A model generated the notes under the pieces. The model was not told the origin of the DNA. It did not search any database and worked only from the letters and a program-made list of their open reading frames with translations. Of a DNA stretch of 18,737 nt, positions 14,375 to 18,737 are shown piece by piece (the first letter of the stretch is position 1; the number at the start of each line of letters is the position of its first letter). Made by a program: the position numbers and the translations under genes. The DNA is from PFJX01 sp964646585. GTDB lineage: Bacteria; Pseudomonadota; Gammaproteobacteria; Burkholderiales; Thiobacillaceae. The DNA lies in contig CAZYEY010000089.1 of the NCBI GenBank assembly GCA_964646585.1, positions 1 through 18,737 on the forward strand, read 5' to 3'.

Positions 14375-15666
14375 ACCCGGTTGGTGAAACGGTAGGTCCT
14401 GGGCAGGCCCAGGGTGTCCGCCCAGATGTTGTGGGCCCAGCCCCGCATCATGGTGAATTCCTGGGGGCTTTCCTTTTCCGAGACGCCGCCACCCGGCTGC
14501 ACTTCCATGCTCTTTTCCCTGGGGTCATAGCGGAACACGGTGGCCACGTGGAAGGCGGTCCGGTCGGTGCTGGCCGAGTAGCAGGTGCTGGTCACCACCG
14601 GGGCCGGGTCCGGCTGGCGGCCATTGAAGATCTCGACCAGGGCGGAGGCGCACAGCTTGCCGCTATTGTTGGCGAGCGCGCCGGCCTTGGACAGGTTGGA
14701 AAGGATGGAGTCCCCCAGGATGTGGATGAAGGGGGCCTCGGTGGATTCCATGGTGGTGTAGTCCACCGGGCACCAGGTGCCGTTGTCGCCGGTCCGGGCG
14801 CCCACCAGGGCGGTGACGGCGGCAGCGCGCATGGGTGGGATCAGGTTGATGACATCGGCCTTCACATCCTCGAACTCGGTGGAGAGTTTCATGGCCTTGG
14901 CGTCCAGGGCGCTGGCCAGATTGCCGGGCCGGTAGTCGATGAGGCTGTTCTCCGTGCCGAAGCCGTAATGCTTTTGCCAGGCTGCGGTGAACAGGGCCTT
15001 CTTGGAGACGATGTCCTGGTTGCCGTCCAAAACGAGGATCTTGGATTTCGGCTTGACCTTCTTGAAGTAGTTGGCGACGAGGCTCACCCGCTCGTAGGGC
15101 GCGGGGGGGCAGCGGAAGGGCGCCATGGGAATGGAGATGGCGAAGACCCCACCGTCTTTCATGGCCTCCAGTTGCCGGCGCAGGGCCACGGTTTCCGGCC
15201 CGGCCTTCCAGGCGTGCTTCACCGTCTTCCGGGCTTCCGCGTCATAGCCCTTGATCTGGTCGAACAGCAGCTCCACGCCCGCCGCGAGGACCAGCCGGTC
15301 ATAGGCGAAGGTCTTGCCGCCGGCGGTGGTGACGGTGCGCTTCGCCGCGTCGATGCGGGTGACGCTGTCCGGCACGAAGCGGTCCACCGTCTCCCGAATG
15401 TAGCGGTAAGGGAAGCTGATGTCCTCCAGCCTGTTGAGCCCGCCGATGACCGTGTTGGACATGGGGCAGGACACGAATTGCTCGTTGGGCTCGATGAGGG
15501 TGACCTGGACCCGGGGCGCCCACAGCTTCAGGTAGCGGGCGCAGGCCGCGCCGCCGAAGCCGGCGCCGACGATGACCACCCGGGGTCGGGCCTTGGCGAT
15601 GGCTGGCGCGGCCAGGGTGGAGATGCCCAGGGCGGTGGCTGCGGTCAGGAATTGGCGGCGTTGCAT
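14371..15666 (-). CDS. fccB: FccB-like flavocytochrome c sulfide dehydrogenase flavoprotein, Tat-exported, no cytochrome partner
   Basis: This encodes 431 residues. The start R-R-Q-F-L with a hydrophobic stretch and A-I-A-K-A near 22-26 is a Tat signal, so export as a folded flavoprotein to the periplasm is expected. The FAD-binding G-A-G-F-G-G lies at 34-39. Three cysteines align with known FCSD residues using one constant offset of 25: C67 (covalent FAD, Cys42 of the Allochromatium protein) and C186 and C362 (redox disulfide, Cys161 and Cys337). The C-terminal FCSD-type domain is present (from about 355). The enzyme oxidises sulfide and passes electrons to cytochrome c. No CxxCH cytochrome (FccA/SoxE) is adjacent; neighbours are pirin and trpE. 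AGGAGA with 6-nt spacing precedes the ATG. SoxF-like function is an alternative. Confidence 0.9.
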   Translation of the reverse strand: MQRRQFLTAATALGISTLAAPAIAKARPRVVIVGAGFGGAACARYLKLWAPRVQVTLIEPNEQFVSCPMSNTVIGGLNRLEDISFPYRYIRETVDRFVPDSVTRIDAAKRTVTTAGGKTFAYDRLVLAAGVELLFDQIKGYDAEARKTVKHAWKAGPETVALRRQLEAMKDGGVFAISIPMAPFRCPPAPYERVSLVANYFKKVKPKSKILVLDGNQDIVSKKALFTAAWQKHYGFGTENSLIDYRPGNLASALDAKAMKLSTEFEDVKADVINLIPPMRAAAVTALVGARTGDNGTWCPVDYTTMESTEAPFIHILGDSILSNLSKAGALANNSGKLCASALVEIFNGRQPDPAPVVTSTCYSASTDRTAFHVATVFRYDPREKSMEVQPGGGVSEKESPQEFTMMRGWAHNIWADTLGLPRTYRFTNRV

Positions 15667-15704
15667 GTCAGGTCTCCTGGCGGAACGGTGGGGTCGCTCG
15701 GCCG

Positions 15705-15734
15705 CCCACTTTCCCTGATCCGGGGGAAGATGGG
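15705..15734. terminator. imperfect hairpin between trpE and fccB
   Basis: CCCACTTTCCC (15705-15715) and GGGAAGATGGG (15724-15734) pair at 9 of 11 positions around an 8-base loop. It lies in the 93-nt space between the trpE stop and the fccB start. There is no T-run. It may separate the two transcription units or be chance. Confidence 0.25.
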
Positions 15735-15759
15735 AATGGGAAATCCGTGCTGGTGGCGC

Positions 15760-17250
15760 CTAGTCCGCCTCGCCCTCGAACCCCGCCTGGGCCAGTTCCG
15801 CCGCCTTCAGCACGGCCCGGGCCTTGTTGCGGGTTTCCTGCCATTCGTTTTCCGGGACCGAATCGGCCACGATGCCGGCGCCGGCCTGGACGTAGAGCAT
15901 CCTGTCCTTGACCACGGCGGTGCGGATGGCGATGGCCACATCCATGTCGCCGTTGAAGCCCACGTAGCCCACCGCACCGGCATAGATGCCGCGCTTGGAA
16001 GGCTCCAGTTCGTCGATGATCTCCATGGCGCGGATCTTGGGGGCGCCGGAGACGGTGCCGGCGGGGAAGGTGGCCCGAAGCACGTCCATGGCGTTGAGAC
16101 CCGGTTTCAGCTTGCCTTCCACGTTGGAGACGATGTGCATCACGTGGGAGTAGCGTTCGATGGTCATGTTCTCGGTGACCTTGACGCTGCCCACCACGGC
16201 CACCCGGCCGGTGTCGTTGCGGCCCAGGTCCATGAGCTGCACGTGCTCGGCCCGCTCCTTGGGGTCGGCCAGCAGGTCCTGCTCCAGGCGCTGGTCTTCC
16301 TCCCGGGTGGCGCCCCGGGGCCGGGTGCCGGCGATGGGGCGCACGGTGACCCGCTTGTCCTCGCCATGGCCTTCCAGGCGCACCAGGATCTCCGGCGAGG
16401 AGCCCACCACATGGAAGCCGCCCATGTCGTAGTAGAACATGTAGGGGGAGGGGTTGAGGCCGCGCAGGGCCCGGTACAGGGACAGGGGATGGGCGGAGAA
16501 GGGCCGGCGCATGCGCTGGGACAGCACCACCTGCATGATGTCCCCGTCCAGGATGTATTGCTTGGCCCGGGCCACGGCGGCCTTGAAGGCGTCCTCGCCG
16601 AATTCCGATTCCGCTTCCCGAAGCTCACCGTTGCCATTCTTCGGCGGGATGGCGGGCTTTTTCAACAGCTTGGCCAGCTCCGCCAGGCGTCGGTGGGCTT
16701 TCAGGTAGGACTGGTCCTCCAGGGGATCGGCATAGACGATGAGGGTGAGCTTGCCGGACAGGTTGTCCACCACCGCCAGCTCATCGGTGAGCATGAGCAG
16801 GATGTCCGGGGTGTTGATGGCGTCCGGCTTGCGGGTGCCGGCCAGCTTCTTCTCGATGTAGCGGATGGTGTCGTAGCCGAAGTAGCCGCCCAGGCCGCCG
16901 GGGAAGCGGGGCATGCCGGGTACTGGCGCGGCCTTGAAGCGGGCCAGGTACTGCTCGACGAAATCCAGGGGGTCGTCGCAATTGCCCTGCTCCACCGGCA
17001 GGCCATTGGTCTCGATGCTGGCGAAGTGGCCGTGGACCCGCAGCACGGTCTTGGCCGGCAGGCCGATGAAGGAATAGCGGCCGAAGCGCTCGCCGCCCAC
17101 CACCGATTCCAGCAGGTAGGAATAGGGGCCGTTGGCCAGCTTCAGATAGATGGACAGGGGCGTGTCCAGGTCAGCCGGGAACTGGCGGATGACCGGGATG
17201 CGGTTGTAGCCCTGGCGGGCCAGGCTGTTGAATTTCTCTTCGTTGAACAT
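15760..17250 (-). CDS. trpE: Anthranilate synthase component I TrpE
   Basis: This encodes 496 residues from ATG 17250; an earlier in-frame ATG (17313) would add 21 residues that do not match the family start. TrpE converts chorismate to anthranilate using ammonia from TrpG, the first step of tryptophan synthesis. The N-terminal domain contains L-L-E-S (46-49), the tryptophan feedback site. The chorismate-binding domain (about 225-485) has V-R-P-I-A-G-T-R-P-R-G, L-M-D-L-G-R-N-D and G-T-V-S-G-A-P-K. It is a stand-alone component I, with no fused glutaminase. On the - strand it follows gph after 109 nt; the expected trpG-trpD-trpC do not follow, and fccB lies downstream instead. No tandem Trp codons suggesting a leader peptide were seen upstream. 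Confidence 0.95.
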   Translation of the reverse strand: MFNEEKFNSLARQGYNRIPVIRQFPADLDTPLSIYLKLANGPYSYLLESVVGGERFGRYSFIGLPAKTVLRVHGHFASIETNGLPVEQGNCDDPLDFVEQYLARFKAAPVPGMPRFPGGLGGYFGYDTIRYIEKKLAGTRKPDAINTPDILLMLTDELAVVDNLSGKLTLIVYADPLEDQSYLKAHRRLAELAKLLKKPAIPPKNGNGELREAESEFGEDAFKAAVARAKQYILDGDIMQVVLSQRMRRPFSAHPLSLYRALRGLNPSPYMFYYDMGGFHVVGSSPEILVRLEGHGEDKRVTVRPIAGTRPRGATREEDQRLEQDLLADPKERAEHVQLMDLGRNDTGRVAVVGSVKVTENMTIERYSHVMHIVSNVEGKLKPGLNAMDVLRATFPAGTVSGAPKIRAMEIIDELEPSKRGIYAGAVGYVGFNGDMDVAIAIRTAVVKDRMLYVQAGAGIVADSVPENEWQETRNKARAVLKAAELAQAGFEGEAD

Positions 17251-17359
17251 GATCGGGTTTTCTCCGGAAATCGTGATGAGTGAAAGGGCCTGGGTGGGTT
17301 TCAGGCGCGCCATCGCCCGGTCAGGGGTTCCACTCGTGCGATTTCAGGGAAGACCGCGC

Positions 17360-18046
17360 TCATTTCTTGACGATCATCTTGGCCGCGTCGGCCAGGGAAT
17401 CCACCACCGCGTCCAGGTCCAGCTCGGCCACCGGGCGGCCCCGGTTGTAGCCGTAGGGCACGCAGAACACGTGACAGCCGGCGGCCCGGGCTGCCTGGGT
17501 GTCGTTGAGGGAGTCGCCGATGAGCAGCAGGTCGGCGGGCTCGACGCCGAACACCTGGCAGGCGTGGAGCAGGGGCAGGGGGTCAGGCTTCTTCTTCGGC
17601 AGGGTGTCGCCGGACAGGATCAGCTCGAAGTAGTCGAACAGGCCCGTGTCCTTGAGCAGGGGGTGGGTGAAGCGGGCCGCCTTGTTGGTGATGCAGGCGA
17701 GCCGGTAGCCCTCGGCCTTCATGGCTTCCAGGCCGTCCACCACGCCGGGGAAGGGCCGGCTGCGCCGGGAGACGTGGGCGCCGTAGTGCTTCTCGTAGCT
17801 GGCCAGGGCCAACTGGAACAGGGCCGGCTCGGGCTCCGCCTGCATGTCCCGGGTGAGACAGCGCTTCACCAGGCGGGAGACGCCGTTGCCGATGTAGGTC
17901 TTGATCTCGGCCAGGTCCACGTGGGGTAGGCCCAGTTCACGCAGCATGGCCTCGGCCGCGTCGGCCAGGTCGCCGGCGGTATCCAGCAGGGTGCCGTCCA
18001 GGTCGATGACCACGGCTTTGACGGGGAGGGGGAGATTCACGGGCAT
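17360..18046 (-). CDS. gph: Phosphoglycolate phosphatase Gph (HAD superfamily)
   Basis: This encodes 228 residues. HAD motif I is D-L-D-G-T-L-L-D with nucleophile D15 and acid D17. Motif II is C-I-T-N-K, motif III is the lysine in K-K-P-D-P, and motif IV is I-G-D-S-L-N-D. The cap domain between motifs I and II is of the C1 type. Gph removes phosphate from 2-phosphoglycolate, produced by DNA repair of 3'-phosphoglycolate ends or by Rubisco oxygenation. The position between rpe and trpE is a conserved arrangement in many proteobacteria (rpe-gph-trpE), which supports Gph over other HAD phosphatases. Only a weak GGA lies before the ATG. The space to rpe (101 nt) holds a REP-like element. Confidence 0.92.
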   Translation of the reverse strand: MPVNLPLPVKAVVIDLDGTLLDTAGDLADAAEAMLRELGLPHVDLAEIKTYIGNGVSRLVKRCLTRDMQAEPEPALFQLALASYEKHYGAHVSRRSRPFPGVVDGLEAMKAEGYRLACITNKAARFTHPLLKDTGLFDYFELILSGDTLPKKKPDPLPLLHACQVFGVEPADLLLIGDSLNDTQAARAAGCHVFCVPYGYNRGRPVAELDLDAVVDSLADAAKMIVKK

Positions 18047-18065
18047 CTGGGATCCATCGGGTTCA

Positions 18066-18146
18066 TCACCCCGGCGCGGGCCGGGGTCCAGGGCAATTGT
18101 CTGGATTCCGGCGTGTCCCCGTTGGGGGGTAAATGCCGGAATGACG
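18066..18146. repeat. REP-like double stem-loop between rpe and gph
   Basis: Two hairpins stand side by side. The first is ACCCCGGC (18068-18075) with GCCGGGGT (18080-18087), a perfect 8-bp stem with a 4-base loop. The second is ATTCCGGC (18105-18112) with GCCGGAAT (18135-18142), whose loop contains a further CCCC/GGGG pairing. TCCAG (18087-18091) and CTGGA (18101-18105) are also inverted, so the whole unit is roughly symmetric, with CGTCATTCCGGC at one edge on the - strand. This resembles the CGTCATTCC...GGAATCCAG class of dispersed intergenic repeats in proteobacteria. It may act as a terminator or mRNA-stability element after rpe. Only one copy is in this window, so dispersal cannot be shown. 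Confidence 0.65.
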
Positions 18147-18147
18147 C

Positions 18148-18737
18148 TTATACCTTGGCCAGTTCCGCGCGCATGGCGGCCACCACGGTGTCGTAGCGGT
18201 GGGGATCACCGTCCTTGGCGGCGCCAAAGATGGCGGAGCCGGCCACGAAGGTGTCCACGCCGGCCCGGGCCACCTCGGCGATGTTGCCCGGGCCCACGCC
18301 GCCGTCGATCTCCAGCCGGCAGGCATGCCCGCCGGCATCGATCATCGCCCGCACCTTGCGCGCCTTGTCCAGCACATAGGGGATGAACTTCTGGCCGCCG
18401 AAGCCGGGGTTCACGGACATGAGCAACACCATGTCCAGCTTGGGCAGGGTGTATTCCAGCACGTCCAGGGGGGTGGCCGGGTTGAACACCAGGCCGGCCT
18501 TGCAGCCGCTGTCCTTGATGAGGCAGATGGTGCGGTCGATATGCTCGGAGTCTTCCGGGTGGATGGTGATGTAGGTGGCGCCAGCTTTGGCTCAGTCGGG
18601 GATGATGCGGTCCACCGGCATGACCATCAGAGGCACGTCCAGGGGGTCGGTGACACCGTGCATCAGGAACGAGTCGCACCCCAGGGGACCAAAGGTCAGG
18701 TTGGGCACGGAGGGGTTGTCCATGCCGGCGAAGGCAA
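18148..18737 (-). pseudogene. rpe: Ribulose-phosphate 3-epimerase, truncated by the window end and with an in-frame TGA
   Basis: Rpe interconverts ribulose-5-phosphate and xylulose-5-phosphate. The frame reads as Rpe from the window end to TAA at 18148-18150. The region below 18590 is fully typical, with C-K-A-G-L-V-F-N-P-A-T-P-L, V-L-L-M-S-V-N-P-G-F-G-G-Q and L-E-I-D-G-G-V carrying the metal-ligand Asp. Above it, TGA at 18592-18594 replaces the residue after I-I-P-D, normally Phe. Near the edge, F-A-G-M-D-N stands where F-D-V-M-D-N is expected (metal-ligand Asp to Ala, 18727-18729), and D-V-P-L-M stands for D-V-H-L-M (metal-ligand His to Pro, 18631-18633). The cluster of changes near the end suggests either decay or poor end-of-contig sequence. 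The intact part could be called from an internal ATG at 18489, but that would lack half the barrel. Confidence 0.85.

Noticed and set aside
14431..17283. A 950-codon open frame on the + strand opposite fccB and trpE
   Set aside because: It is the antisense of two clear genes in GC-rich DNA; its translation is rich in Gly, His, Val and Gln, has no recognisable domain and crosses an intergenic region.
17251..17359. Tryptophan attenuator leader upstream of trpE
   Set aside because: No short ORF with tandem Trp codons and no alternative hairpin plus T-run could be found.

Overview
The window is a GC-rich, tightly packed chromosomal segment from a Gram-negative bacterium, most likely a betaproteobacterium (Rhodocyclales- or Nitrosomonadales-like). 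This rests on the CNNM transporter / pilB-pilC-pilD / coaE / zapD order, a rpe-gph-trpE block and a flavocytochrome c sulfide dehydrogenase flavoprotein, all judged by reading translated sequence. Both ends cut through genes: a YqhA-family membrane protein on the left and rpe on the right. I saw no tRNA, rRNA, CRISPR array, prophage or insertion sequence, and no gene-free stretch over 300 bases.

Left part (1-7717, all + strand): end of a UPF0114/YqhA protein; a HicA-like small protein without a HicB partner, overlapping a GIY-YIG nuclease-like protein; a CNNM/CBS-pair/CorC transporter; then pilB, pilC and pilD for type IV pilus assembly, running into coaE (last step of CoA synthesis) and zapD (FtsZ-bundling factor).

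Middle part (7741-12702): genes alternate in direction. They are an M23 peptidoglycan hydrolase (-), a short protein equal to only the C-terminal part of DUF1631 proteins (+), a radical SAM protein (-), mutY (+) and a LysR regulator (-). Convergent pairs are separated by 23 nt or overlap by 11 or 4 nt, leaving almost no room for terminators.

Right part (12702-18737): the LysR gene is divergent from an azoR-like FMN quinone/azo reductase and a pirin, forming a plausible redox or electrophile-response module with a palindromic site between the promoters. Pirin converges on a Tat-exported FccB-like flavoprotein that keeps the flavin-linking and redox cysteines but has no cytochrome subunit gene beside it. 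Then, on the - strand, come trpE (not followed by trpG), gph and rpe, with a REP-like double hairpin between gph and rpe. The visible rpe has an in-frame TGA and several changes at normally invariant residues, all within the last ~150 bases, so sequence error at a contig end is as likely as gene decay.

Most of the window is ordinary core genome. The items most worth a second look are the orphan fccB, the stand-alone DUF1631 C-terminal module, the LysR-azoR-pirin module, the HicA-like protein without its catalytic histidine, and the damaged rpe end. I do not see convincing evidence of a wholly new multi-gene system.
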